In this document: positions 11,676-24,500 of the stretch, in pieces
Numbering within the stretch: the first letter of the stretch is position 1
Layout: each line of letters starts with the position of its first letter
Assembly (NCBI GenBank): GCA_003344405.1
Contig: NOWV01000258.1
Location: 1 to 64,000, forward strand
DNA: 64,000 nt
Origin: Trichoplax sp. H2
Lineage: Eukaryota > Placozoa > Uniplacotomia > Trichoplacea
Direction: 5' to 3'
Notes under the pieces: model-generated
Told to the model about the DNA's origin: nothing
The model's database searches: none
The model's input: only the letters and a program-made list of their open reading frames with translations
Translations under genes and position numbers: made by a program

Positions 11676-12570
11676 TAGCTTACCCACTTAGCATGCACTT
11701 ATTTTACAGCGGAGTAGTTGCACCTACTTCAACTAGCGTTCTTGCTCGTTCACTTCACTTCAATGGATTGGATAGGAATCTCACAAATAGCTTACCCACT
11801 TAGCATGCAGTTATTTTACAGTGGAGTAGTTGCACCTACTTCAACTAGCGTTCTTGCTCGTTCACTTCACTTCAATGGATTGGATAGGAATCTCACAAAT
11901 AGCTTACCCACTTAGCCTGCAGTTATTTTCCAGTAGAGTAGTTGCACTTACTTCAACTAGCGTTCTTGCTCGTTCACTACACTTCAATGGATTGGATAGG
12001 AATCTCACAAATAGCTTACCCACTTAACATACAGTTATTCTACAGTAGTTGCATCTACTTCAACTAGCGTTCTTGCTCGTTCACTTCACTTCAATGGATT
12101 GGATAGGAATCTCACCAATAGCTTACCCACTTAGCATGCAGTTATTTTACGGTAGAGTAGTTGCACCTACTTCAACTAGCGTTCTTGCTCGTTCACTACA
12201 CTTCAATGGATTGGATAGGAATCTCACCAATAGCTTACCCACTTAACATACAGTTATTCTACAGTAGTTGCATCTACTTCAACTAGCGTTCTTGCTCCTT
12301 CACTTCACTTCAATGCATTGGATAGGAATCTCACCAATAGCTTACCTACTTAGCATGCAGTTATTTTACGGTAGAGTAGTTGCACCTACTTCAACTAGCG
12401 TTCTTGCTCGTTCACTACACTTCAATGGATTGGATAGGAATCTCACCAATAGCTTACCCACTTAACATACAGTTATTCTACAGTAGTTGCATCTATTTCA
12501 ACTTGCATTCTTGCTCATTCTTGAATTTTACTCACTCACTTCACTTCAACGGATTGGATAGGAGGAGATA
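11676..12570. repeat. 112/107-bp minisatellite, about 8 units
   Basis: Units start at 11676, 11788, 11900, 12012, 12119, 12231, 12338 and 12450. Each contains TAGCTTACCCACTTA, then CTTCAACTAGCGTTCTTGCT, then CAATGGATTGGATAGGAATC. The first three are 112 bp. After that 107-bp and 112-bp units alternate, giving a 219-bp dimer (12012-12230) repeated at 12231-12449 with only about three differences. The last unit is degraded. Each unit contains a 60-65-codon ORF, but these overlap from unit to unit in shifting frames, so I treat them as by-products. Confidence 0.95.
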
Positions 12571-12931
12571 AAAGTGCAATCAACAGGTCAGAGTCTAGTA
12601 CAAGATGGACATTATTAAAAGGAAATTACCCTACCTGATCCAGGTCAATCAATGGTTTATGAACACTGTCTATGCAGTCGGTGAACAGCAGTAAATCGTC
12701 TCGATTGAATATTGTAGATGACAAATGCGATTCTCTAATGGCAATGATGAGATCAACACCTGCAAAGTGGAATGGCCAACTGCAAAAGGCAAATGGATTT
12801 GCAACTGCTGTAGCACCAGTTGGAGTCCTGTCGTCAACGTCAGTATTGACTTAGTATAATTTACTTCCCGTGGGGTGTAAATCAAGGTCTAAGGACAACA
12901 CCCAATGATCTTGTCGATACTGGACGCCGTT

Positions 12932-13043
12932 CCGGTCCAGTCCAGTCCGGTCCAGTACCAGTCCGGTCCAGTACCAGTCTAGGATCGTCCTGGACCACTC
13001 TTGTGGACTACTACAATGAGAACGAGGACTGGACCGGACTGGA
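12932..13043. repeat. GGTCCAGT short repeats with an inverted partner
   Basis: Several direct copies of CCGGTCCAGT / ACCAGT lie at 12932-12979. The 16-base stretch at 12941-12956 (TCCAGTCCGGTCCAGT) is the exact reverse complement of 13028-13043, so a stem with a loop of about 70 bases is possible. The G+C is locally much higher than in the surroundings. Confidence 0.8.
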
Positions 13044-13092
13044 CGTACCGACGTCGAATTACCTTGGACCTGTACTGAGTCTACTGACTGTA

Positions 13093-13255
13093 CTGAGTGT
13101 ACTCATCACTCTCTCTCAGACAGACGGACTTTTCTCAACCAATGTAGTTATGAATAACGCCAAATGGCTACTGAGTGTACTCATCACTCCCTCAGACAGA
13201 CGGACTTTTCTCAACCAATGTAGTTATGAATAACGCCAAATGGCTACTGAGTACA
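13093..13255. repeat. Recent 75/78-bp tandem duplication
   Basis: The unit starts CTGAGTGTACTCATCACT and ends CGCCAAATGGCTA. It occurs at 13093-13170 and 13171-13245, nearly identical apart from a CTCT slippage, with the start of a third copy at 13246. The near identity implies a recent event. Confidence 0.92.
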
Positions 13256-13600
13256 GACAGATCTTGTATGTTTGTTTTCTCAATCACTGGTGCTCATTGT
13301 AATAACATGGACGATCTTATATCACTGTCTCCAAGTGGAAGTGAATAACACCAGATAATCAGATTGAGCGTAATATTACTTCATGTAGCCTAAATCAGTT
13401 TGTTCAAAATCGACCATTTGCATACTAAAGTACTGTTACAACGGCATAACCCAGTGTTTGACACGGAGATGAGGCCGACAATATCCGTCCATCTGAGAGT
13501 GAGGACAGTATACTGCAATCAGTCGATGCCTCTCATAGTCTCATCCATATTAGACACAGTACAATACTACCGTATACTGTAGAGTACAGTGTGTAGTACT

Positions 13601-14405
13601 GTAGTCAAAAGAAGGCCTAGTTCACAAGACTCAAAATGAGCCAACGGACTAGATTACTGGTCATGTCTCTCATCCACACTAGAGACCCTGTATGACTCTC
13701 ATCTACTGTACAGTGTGTATCCAAGTATTTTGTCACTTTGAAAAGCATCAACCAGTGATCTTAATAAGCAAATACTGATTATTATTATATCATTCTATTA
13801 TAGCTCTACTGTATTTTTAAAGAAAAATATTGCCCGAAAGTGACAAAATACATTCTGGTACACCCTGTTTCCTCCTGTACTGTACACTGTACAGTGTACA
13901 GTACAGTACAGTACAATACTAGACTGTAGGATACAGTATGTAGTATTGTAGTCAAAGGAAGGCCTGGTTCACAAGACTCAAAATGAGCCAACTGACTATT
14001 TTACTGGTCATTTCAACTGAAATGCCGATCCATCTGAGAGTACACTAATGACTGTGTAGTACTTTAGAATCAGTCCAAGTCTCTCTTCCACACTGTACTG
14101 TACTGTAGTCAAAAGAAGGCCTCGTTTACAAGACTCAAAATGAGCCAACTGACTATTTTCCTGGTCATTTCAACTGAAACGCCGATCCATCTGAGTGAGA
14201 GTACAGTAATTACAGTACTGTACTGTACACTGTACAGTATTATATCAGTCCAAGTCCCTCATCCACACTGTACTGTACTGTAGAATACAGTATATAGTAC
14301 TGTAGGGTACAGTACTGTACTGCACTCAAAAGAAAGCCTCGTTTACTCCACTAAAATGAGCCAAACTGACTATTTTACTGGTCATTTCAACTGAAACGCC
14401 GATAC
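13601..14405. repeat. Palindrome-rich repeat cluster B, four copies
   Basis: A block of 65-105 bases (AAGAAGGCCT..TTCACAAGACTC, then AAAATGAGCCAACTGACTA and CTGGTCATTTCAACTGAAA) occurs at 13601, 13948, 14105 and 14324. The blocks are joined by GTACTGTACACTGTACAGT-type palindromes like those in cluster A, 10 kb to the left. Copy 1 lacks the last part of the block. Confidence 0.88.
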
Positions 14406-14500
14406 GAAACGATACACTAGACTGTGTACGATTGCCATCCCCATCAGCTGCTCGTTTGGTTTCCAGTGTGTCCGTCCAACCTTTCCGATACCAACAGCTG

Positions 14501-14559
14501 TATAGTGTATACTGTATACTGTGTATAGTGTATACAGTGTATAGTGTATACTGTATAGG
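14501..14559. repeat. TATAGTGTATAC palindromic satellite
   Basis: Alternating TATAGTGTATAC and TGTATACTGTATA units, self-complementary, about 210 bases upstream of the first EXOC4 coding exon. It is a TATAC relative of the GTACAGTGTAC palindromes in clusters A and B. Confidence 0.8.
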
Positions 14560-14769
14560 ACGCAGACACCTCCAACGTAGTATAGTCCACACTAGGCATT
14601 GCCCACAGTCAATCCATTCGCTGGCTACCCAACCCGAACGTGATTGAAGACCGAGGTTGGCCAGCTTGAACTTGTTGCTGGCGTTGGTCGATCCTTTTTC
14701 CACACTTGATCATCCAAATTCATTTCAATCAACAACTCGGCCAGTTAATCAAGACTGACTAAGGCTCAA

Positions 14770-17700
14770 ATGTCTGGAACAAAGGTAAAATGACCAGTTG
14801 ATTAAATCATGTAGCATGTACTTTTAGTCCATAGCGATTGCAAAGTGTTGAGAGCCTAGACTGGCATGTCGATACATTGTCATAGTAACGATCGATCGTC
14901 ATACTTTCAACTAACGTGATGGATGGCTATGTCTATTCTAGAGTGGTGCAACCTACCTTATTGCTGTTATTAAGAGTCTTTCTATAAGGTAAGAACACTT
15001 GCTAGTTGTAGCAATGGGTAACTTGTGCTCTAGCCTCTCCCATAGACACTAGCTCGTACAATATAAATCATTTTTAATAGCCTTTCATTGTACTGTGTGC
15101 TGTCTAACGTATATTCAATCAAGGCGAGCGCAAAACCTGAACAAAACAATCATCCCATACAAGACTTGGTTAAAATGATATTTACTAGTAGATAGTATTA
15201 AAAGAAACGTTTCAATAACGCTGTGTATAATGTATGCAACCCTAATTTCCACTCACTACAGTTCAGTGCAGTCATTTGTAACGTTGACGCTGTTTGAACT
15301 TGATCGACTGCAGCATATCGACAGTGTCGAGCTGGCTGAGTCATGTAGCCAGTGACCCAGTTTTCAAACGATGTAAAGTAAATTTCCACTTGTAGTCTAT
15401 TTCTATTTTCCAACGCTATCTAGTCGTACTAAGTGCATACTGATGGATGGAATCAATCTCATTCCATAAGTGAAAAAAAATGTCAATTAAGTTTAAATTC
15501 ATTGTATTTATTAGTGGAGGCGATAAACACCATCGCGATGATGAAAAGGCTCGGCTAGAAAGTGAATTTACAGCTTGCGATGATAAATTAGAACGACTAA
15601 TTGCTGGTAAGTTGATGTGAAATAGAATTTATAATAGAAATACGAGATGTTACATATTCGTCCTGATTAAGTTTTGTCATGACGTAGTTGTAGTCTAAAG
15701 ATAAACACTGGAGATATTCTATCCTTATTGTGGAGTATTCATAAATGGTTTAGGATTTCTATTCTTCTGGAAATGGTAGTCTAAAATATAAATACTACAG
15801 ACGTCATGTCCTCATTTTGTCGTATTCGTAGATGAGTTACTACTCTTAAAGTACTTGAGACACATGACCCTTATTCTGTAGTAGCCATAGGTAGCTCCAA
15901 TATGTTATTCTTCTGGAAAGAGAAAACAAACAGACTATCTAGCTTAATAGCCTGTTTCTTATCTCACTATTGTAAGAGATTCACATTAAATATTAAACAA
16001 ATCTACTGACCTTGCGCTTTTAAACAGAAAATTATGATCAACTTCAAGCTGCTTTGCAGGCTTTCACAGGAATTAGGAAGCATGTAACAGGTAATATGTT
16101 CAATTATACCAGAAATAGGCTTGATGCAAGGGTCGATACACCCACATTGATTCAACTATATTATTAAAAACAAGCAAATACTAGATCAAGTTTCCCGTAT
16201 TACTATATCAAAAGTAGTATAACGATAGATTATAGTAGACATTACAATAACAATTCGCATCAAAATTAGTAACTACTTCATTGTAACTGTCTCCTATCAC
16301 ACAATAAGGCTACATTATAAATAGTTTAAAAAAATCACTTTAAATAGCTAACTTGGATGATATCCTATAAATGTCGTTTTCAGATTCTTTAGAAACTGTA
16401 AAGCAGTTAAAGTCCAAGTTGATAGCTTGTAAAGAGTTACTAAGCTACAGGCGTGAAGACTTGTTTAAGCCTTGGATGGATAGTGTTGAAGAAAAGCAGA
16501 AAATAAAGATATTAGATAAAATGTATGTGTTCATTTGTGAGAATTTTGTCAGACTGTAGTCATATCATTATTTTTGACATTTATTTATGGCAAAAACTGC
16601 TTCTTAACGACTAACTGTTTAGTGTTCTCATCAAGTGATAAAATTCGAAGTACGCCCGAACAGTTTGATAAATATGTGGCAGAAAAACGCTATCTGCATG
16701 CAACAGGACTACTTGTAACGACATGTAAGAATTCATACGTTTAGCAGAGTTATGCTAACAAAATGGAACTCATTTTTACTGAAATATTACAGTAGAATCA
16801 TTAGACGGCCAGCTAAAATCCATTGAAGGCTTAAGAGAACTGAAGGCGGAATTACGGACTAGAAAAGAAGTAAATTTGCTAATTTTCAACTTCAATACAT
16901 ACTATTTTCCAGACCGATTGCCTTCCTTTGCTAACTTTGATCTCGTACTATAGAAAATGCACGAAACGTTGATTGAGGAATTAAGTAACCAAATATATGT
17001 AAGATCCGTAAAAGATATTGAGACCAACAAGATAACTGAAGGTAGAATTACTTATGGACGTCATTGATCTTCAAGTTTGTTAACATGACCAAATTATTTT
17101 AAATTTCATAGCTGAGAATGACGCTTCAAGGAAGAGAGCAAAAACTAGAACAGCGATAAGTTCGTTTTCTATCATTTATATAATTGTTTGATTATCAATA
17201 TGTCTTAGGAAAGTGTGCCCCACCTGATATCACAAACTTAATACTATGCAGGGAACATGATACTACATGATCGATCTTCAGAAGGACATGCTATCAGAGT
17301 AATTATGATTGTCAATAACAAATCATGTGCAGAATGATGTCCTATCAATTTCATTTTGTCTATCATAACTACGTCCTTCTGCTTGTAACTACTAAGCAGC
17401 CGAAGCTTAATATCAGTTCTGTCCATTTATCTATTTAGGGGATGGAAGATTTATTGCAGTCGCAGCCGGAAGATGATGGCGAATACTTTGTCAATGTTAT
17501 TGTTGAAGCATTGAATCTATTAGGAAAAATACCGGACGCTATTGTAACTATTGAAAGTAGAATCAAGCGTGAAATTCAAATGATCATAAAGAAAACTAAA
17601 GCTCAAATTTCTGATAAGTAAGTTCTATTCTACGATGAGAGTAATGTGTTTGAGAATGATATCCATTATACGTTACTGAGACATGTTACTATGATTATGT

Positions 17701-20700
17701 TATAATTTAGCCCACGATATAAAGCAATGAGTGCCGGTGATGCACAAATTCTTTTAGAGTTTCTTAACCTTTTATTTAAGAAATTTTGTGCAGTTACCAA
17801 AGCACATGAAGTAGCTGCAGATGCTATTGATAAATCACTGGTATTTGCTAATAACATCATAAAATCTCATTATCATTAATTAAAGTGATCTAAGGCTATT
17901 TTCTTCGTTATTTTAGAGTGGTTCCAATGTTACACAAAATGGTATTGTGTAATTTTCTTATTTACAACTTATTCGCTACGTCTAAATTATGATCGCTATA
18001 TACTTAATGATAAAATTAATTTTGTATAGAAAATATTGCTGTTTATCGTGTAGCTGATGTTTGGTCGGAGATGCAATATGCTGTAAGGGATACATTAGAA
18101 ATACAGATCTATAGATGCATCTAAGCATATTATTTAAGTTTCTTTGATGACCACATTTGATGAAAATATGATTTGGATTCTATGCCTGTAGGTACAAAAC
18201 ATTCTGAATCAATACTTAGATGTGACGAATACTGCTGCTTCTTTGCAAATTAGAGCGCAAACGTATAAAGAAGCATCCATGTATGCTTAAGTTACAAATT
18301 GAAATTTATCAATTAGAGTAGATACGATAAGCATTGATTTCGTGGGTCGACAATAATTGATGTTACCAAATTTATAGTAATGTCGCAGAATACTACACGC
18401 AACAAGGTAGATTTCTACGAACCGGTCCAAAACCGCAGAAAAAGGTTGCGCCTTTAATTCTTTTGGTCAAAATGAGCGCAACAGTTAGATAAGACAATTG
18501 ATATTATTTCAAATTATAGGGGCCGCTCTTTCGTTTCGATAATTCTTCCCATGCTATCACAATGAGTAGCTACCTAATGGAAAAAAAATTACAAGATCCT
18601 ATTGCTGCTATGGTTATTTAATTGATATTTTAATTATTTACGAGTTGCCATTTTATTACTTTCACGCAAGCTGATATTATAAGATATAATTGATATTAGG
18701 AGGACTACGATGTTGATATTAAGTTACCTTGTACACCCCATGCAAACCACATTAACGGTTAGAATTACCTAATGCATTATTCATGACAATGCCTGTAATA
18801 CTTTCGAAGCTTTTATTTGTTACTTATCCGTCTATGTGTTGTTTTTTGGCAAATAGCTGTATACAAGGGATTGTGCTCTTTTATCGCCAAGGCTGAAGAA
18901 AATCTAGGTCTTAAAGAAGGGTTAGGCGCTGTATAATGAAATCATTTTGAAACTGCTGTGTATGAAGAACTATGCTAACTTATATAATATTTATTTTGTA
19001 GGAACCATTGCCCACTGTTTCTGTTTGTAGATGCTTTCATTTCTGATATCTATCTTAGAAAAATCCAATTGCAAGTGAAAGAGAAAATCGACTCAGTTGT
19101 GAAAGGTTATACCATATAAACTTTTGTGTTAATAATTACCCTAATTATTATTACCTAAAATTGAGCTGATCACTAGTTCTTTGTTTTTCATGCAGGTGTG
19201 AACGCTTTAAAAAATATGATTGACATGCATACGCAAAAATTATTGAAACTGGCCAGACCAATTTTACATAGTACAGTCGTTATCCATACCGTCATACATG
19301 ATTTAGTTGATATGATACATGATTTACCAAGATACTGCCCAAAAATTGTCGATCTTTTGCTTGAAGTGATTACCAATTATCGAGATGTAATTGCAGAAGT
19401 TTATAACGGTAGGCGTTAATTATTCGGTGATGTGTCTATTAATCAACAAAATTGAAACAGCAATTAACGGTTTCTCATCCTAATGATTTTTCTTGCAGGT
19501 GTACTGCGCTTTGCATCTGACGGCGAAACTAAAGTTATCAGCGCTAAGTGGGCCAAAGATGCGTATATTAGCAATTTATTAAAGTATTGCACCTATTAGA
19601 TTGCTATCGACAAATTTAGAATCTTTATAAACTTTTGATATAACATTAAAAGAGTTTTGCTACGTTATTGTATATTACATTGGTTAGATCCTTGCCAAGC
19701 TGGAAAAATATCATGTCCGCTTATAGTGAAGAAACAGTAAGTAGATTAGAAAAGTACTTTAATAGTTAGTAAACAATATTAGTTTTACTTATGCCAAGAA
19801 TTTATACGGGTACAATCCCTAGTTTTACAACATTAAACTTTATCTTTCTTGATTACTTTTTCAAGAACGTGGATGATGAAAGTGTAACTACGGACCGAAA
19901 CCAACAAGTAATCTCCTTATTGTCTAGCGAAACCGCTACAATTACTTTTTATAGTATTCACGCAGCAATAACTTGATGCTTTTGTAACCTTTAAATAAGG
20001 AATCCGAGTATTTATCCAATAATTTAAGTAGTGAAATGTTGCAAAAAGAAGAAATATTAAGCGAATATGATGATTTAAGAATGTTGGGAAACTTGCACGA
20101 AAGCCTGGTAGGTTTATCATTGTCATACTGAGGAGTTTTGCTGAAAGAAATGATTTCTTCTAAACACGTATTGTAATGATAATTTTTAGGTTTGGTTTAG
20201 TGATGCGCTGCTATCATTTTGTGATGTTCTGAAACATAGTATTCCTAAGAACACATCAGAATCTCAGAAACTTAATCAAGACGAGGTACAGTATCTTTTG
20301 ACACTATAAACTATTTTTATGCATCGTACGAAATCTAGCGCTAACTTAACTGCTGTAATGATCTAGGGCAATAGCGTCGTAGCAAATAGCATAAGGTAAT
20401 GTGTTTGAATGGAATAATTAATTGTCAATTGATATTTTATTCTTGACTTTAAAGACAGATTACTTTTATGTTATTATCAATAGCTCACTTAACAAGTTAT
20501 CGGAGGATTTTAAGGAAATTTCGGAAACTTGCCTCCTTGTTTTACATTTGGAAGTGCGGTGTCACTGCTTCTTCTATTTAAGTCGTGCTACAAAGATTGT
20601 AAGTCAGTATGACATTTTATGAATCGATATTGTAGAGTATAACTGTTATAAGTTATTTCTGAGCACTAGATGAATATTTATTGATTTTTTCGATGATATT

Positions 20701-21589
20701 TCTTGGACATTTATTGTTAACTGAAAAGGACGTACGATTATCTATATATTTAATTTTCTTAGTCAAGCTACGAATGCACTGTTGATGCCTTGGATCCCGA
20801 TCCTCTAGTTATTGGTTTAAATAAGGATTTAGCCCGCATTGAAGACACGATGTCTACTTGTTTGCACCCTAATAAATTAAGGTAATGTTGAGTTTTGTTT
20901 ATTTATTCAAACGTCATTTGCTAATTTCTTAAGCAAATAAAGTTTATTGAATTACTTTAGTCTAATAAGAGTATGGTATACATTAATTTGTAAATTTTTT
21001 AATTGATAGATATCTGTTTGATGGTTTGGGAAGCCTTTTGTCGATATTCATGATATCCAGCGCTAGTTATATAAAGAAATTAAATTCTAATGGCATCGAA
21101 AAAATGTACTTTATCTTTCATAACTATGTCTCACAGTCTCTGAAGTACCAATATTGATAATGTTTTGTATTTTCTTGGGTTAATATGATTTTGTTTTATG
21201 CGATATTATACTGTAGGTGCCGTAATATATTTGCTCTTCAACAAAACTTAAATAATATCACCTTGAGTAGAGAAATTGCTTTGGATCGGTGTCGACAGTA
21301 TTACGAACTTCTAAATTTATCTACTGACGTAAGCTTATCTTTCTCTTCATTCTTGTAAACTATTAGATTAAATTTTTCTTACTTGCAACGTATCTTCCAA
21401 CGCTGAATCTGATTCATTACTATTTCGTAGGATATCATTCAATGCATAATTGATAAAGGCAGGCTATATAAAGACACTGAATATATTAACCTTCTGACGT
21501 TGCAATCACGCCGTACTAGTTTTAGTGGCAGGAGAGATTTTAAAGCAAAGATTAAGCGGCTGCAAGAAGTGCTAAAGGAAATTGCTTAG
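14770..21589 (+). CDS. EXOC4: Exocyst complex component 4 (Sec8)
   Basis: Thirty-two exons: 14770-14784, 14942-14988, 15515-15606, 16028-16090, 16384-16522, 16636-16724, 16793-16869, 16954-17041, 17112-17159, 17252-17298, 17439-17617, 17711-17840, 17917-17941, 18030-18082, 18192-18280, 18378-18444, 18520-18612, 18700-18757, 18857-18920, 19002-19105, 19196-19408, 19499-19583, 19688-19736, 19866-19907, 20000-20107, 20190-20285, 20367-20395, 20484-20598, 20763-20881, 21010-21105, 21217-21328, 21431-21589. All phases close and give 929 aa (human about 974). It aligns with Sec8 throughout: LIAVIKSLS and [11 protein letters not shown] (N-terminus), [63 protein letters not shown] and [16 protein letters not shown]. 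Sec8 is part of the octameric exocyst that tethers secretory vesicles to the plasma membrane. Least certain are exon 9's weak donor (A|GTTCGT) and exon 10. Confidence 0.97.
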
Positions 21590-24500
21590 GACGCTTATTG
21601 GCGACATAGGCTGCATGTGTTAATAATATCATCATCAGCCATGTGTAATATTAAATTTTAGGGTTAATCTAAACGCAATGTACAGTTTTAAAACAACTTC
21701 TCATTTGTAAATTATAACTGTCGTAGAATACTGCTATAAAGTATAGAAGCATAGATATAAAATCTTCATATAATCACAATTAAAACCCGATTACGGTGCG
21801 AAATATCTAAAATTAAAAATGACGAATCACATTAATTCATGACACACACTTCAAGTAGCACTAGCAAGACGGACCACAAATTTCAATACCTGCATGTTTG
21901 TCTTAATTTTACTAGACTACCTTGAGATTTTAAATCTAATCATTTCGGTTTGTATTTTATACCAATAGATTAAATAGCTAATCAGTTCCTTAAATTAAAT
22001 AGATTTTGAGGTATACAGAAAAAGTAAATATATTTAGTGAATGAAAATACATTATCGAACTTTTTTGTTTGATTGAGTTATTCTGTTTTATAAGTCTAGC
22101 AATATATATAAATAAAGATGGTGATCCAACTTTTAATCAACTGGAAGCGCAGTAAAATTACACAAGGCATCGGCTTTTTCAGTAAGAAATAAGCTCCGAT
22201 GGTAATTAAATTTTTCTTATTGACTGGAGCTGTAATTATCTATAGAACCCATGAGAACAAATAACTCTACTTTGCTAGCAACAGCTTTAGCCAGCAACGA
22301 TATATCAATTAATAATTATTAGTCTTATGTGATGCATAGATTTTAATCCCGTAGAAGTACCGTAAATAAAATAGCTACCGGATGTTTAAATGTGCTTCCT
22401 CTCTCTCTATGACGCATTTTATACTTTAACCGTTACAATCACTATTATACGTTAAGAAGTTAATAATGTATTAAGTTAGATATTTTTAAGCACTAATTAT
22501 ATAATCTGAATGAGATCTAATTTGGAGCCAAACTTATAAAATTCGTGTATTATCTACAGTACGATCGATGTGAAAGTACTTGACCCATGCAGTACCCGTA
22601 GTGCTTCAAAATATGGCTAAGTGTTTCCATCCACTACTCTAAAAATTAATTATCCAGAAAAATTTGTTGGTAGTAGATTCTTGTGATAACTTTGACCTAC
22701 TTCATGCTATCCATAAATGAAATGCAAACACAGTTTATTCAAAATTTTGGATTGAATGATGAAGGTATCATTGAAATAGATATTATTATAGCGAACAATA
22801 TCGTTACAAGCCTTACCATTACTAACAGTCTGCATAATTCGTGATATTCTAGGATTTAACAAATCGACGCAACTCTAGTAAGTATTAATTACAATATGAT
22901 ATACTGCAGATTGTACAGTGTACAATCAATCAATTATTTCTGAAGATTTAACTTTCGCTTTCATAAAATAGCAGGTAATTCCTTCAACAACAAGGGCGCT
23001 AGATAAATATTTGATGATATTAATATACGTATATAGTGATAGTATCTGATTGGTAGCTGGTGTTAAATTGACTATTCTGGTGTCTCATTAAGTACAGAAA
23101 TTCATATATTATTCCAATTTCTATAGAACAGTAGGCATTGTTTGCACAACTATGTAATGAGATTTAGGGCATCGTAATTAATCAGCATTGTCTGCTGACA
23201 GTACATTGCTACCTAGCTGAATTCATCAACTTTATGAAATAGTTATTATAGCTCCTTTAGCTTGGGTGCTTTATGATCACTATGTTTAACAATGTAATAT
23301 CTTAAAACTACATTGCTTTAAATATAAATGCAGAGATAACGCAATAGCTTTAAAAAATTGAGATTAATTTATATTTGCAACTGTCCAGTGCAGCATTCCA
23401 TTAACTCTAGTTCGAAATGTACCCATATGATGGAAGCCTTAAAAATTATAACCAATAATTTTTGTCCTTATTCGCGATTATTCTATACAATATTCCAATA
23501 TTCCAATTTCTTTTATATTTTATTCACATGATACACAATGCATCAAAACTGTAAAATAACTGTTTAGTTTTTTCGAAAATTTGTATCCGCAAACTTCAGT
23601 CACACGATAGAACACCTATAATTTCAAATAATGTGAGCGATTATTAAAAATCTCGGATTATAAGTTGTTGCGTTGACCAGGCTATTAAATACTTTTTTTA
23701 TAAATTGCATTGCCATCAAACTCAAATTTAATACGCGATATAAAAATAGCGTCATCAAATACGTATAGTCTAGACCCTTTAGAATCTTATTAAAACAGAA
23801 ATAATTTATAAAAATTATATTCACCCCAAATACTGATATTTTGAATAGCTTTAAGAAGAGCTTACAGTATGGTATGGAATGGCAAAGGAAAATTAAAAGT
23901 TATTTTATTGCAGATGAAAACATCCAGTTTTCAAAAATAATGATTACGTGTAAAACTCAAGGTGATTCTTCATGTATACTCGTATAATGCCCATAAAAAT
24001 ACCATCAAACATCTCATTTCGGCACTAACTCTCTTCAATTAGTAACCATACATCAAAAAAATTAGTAAAACTAAATCTATCTACTAACTACTCGTAAAAT
24101 TATCCATCTAAATGTAGCCCAAAACGTAATAGTACATTAGCAAGGCCTATAACACCGTAAGCGTACCGTACTTAATAACATATACCAGTTCTAAAATTAC
24201 TATCTTACGATTAAAATAAGACTTAAACTTCCGTAATTAATAATTAAAAACGGATATCTTACCAACATAATGTATTTATTTATGTTGGTTAGTAAAACAA
24301 CATCTATAATGGATTGTACGGGGAAAATCAACTATTTCGGTAATACACTCAATTTTGGACATTATTTAAAGAAATGACTGTATGTTATGAGTATCCATGT
24401 CGGTCCTTCAGTAGAAATAATATATCTATTATTTTTTAAACGTAGAATATTTAGTAGATAGTACTGAATAATGGTTAAAATAAATTCTGTTAGCCTAGTT

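Noticed and set aside
11718-12571. Series of 63-65-codon ORFs (MHLLQLAFLLVHFTSMDWIG..) as a small secreted peptide family
   Set aside because: They lie inside a 112/107-bp minisatellite, overlap one another in shifting frames and arise only because each unit contains an ATG; there are no splice or regulatory signs.
16371-16559. Free-standing 62-codon ORF
   Set aside because: It is EXOC4 exon 5 with flanking intron; the acceptor at 16383 and donor at 16522 fit Sec8 alignment exactly.
16624-16635. Earlier acceptor (TGTTTAG at about 16621) for EXOC4 exon 6
   Set aside because: It puts the exon out of phase with exon 5. The next AG (16635) restores phase and gives exactly the Sec8 spacing between the LD and KRYL motifs.
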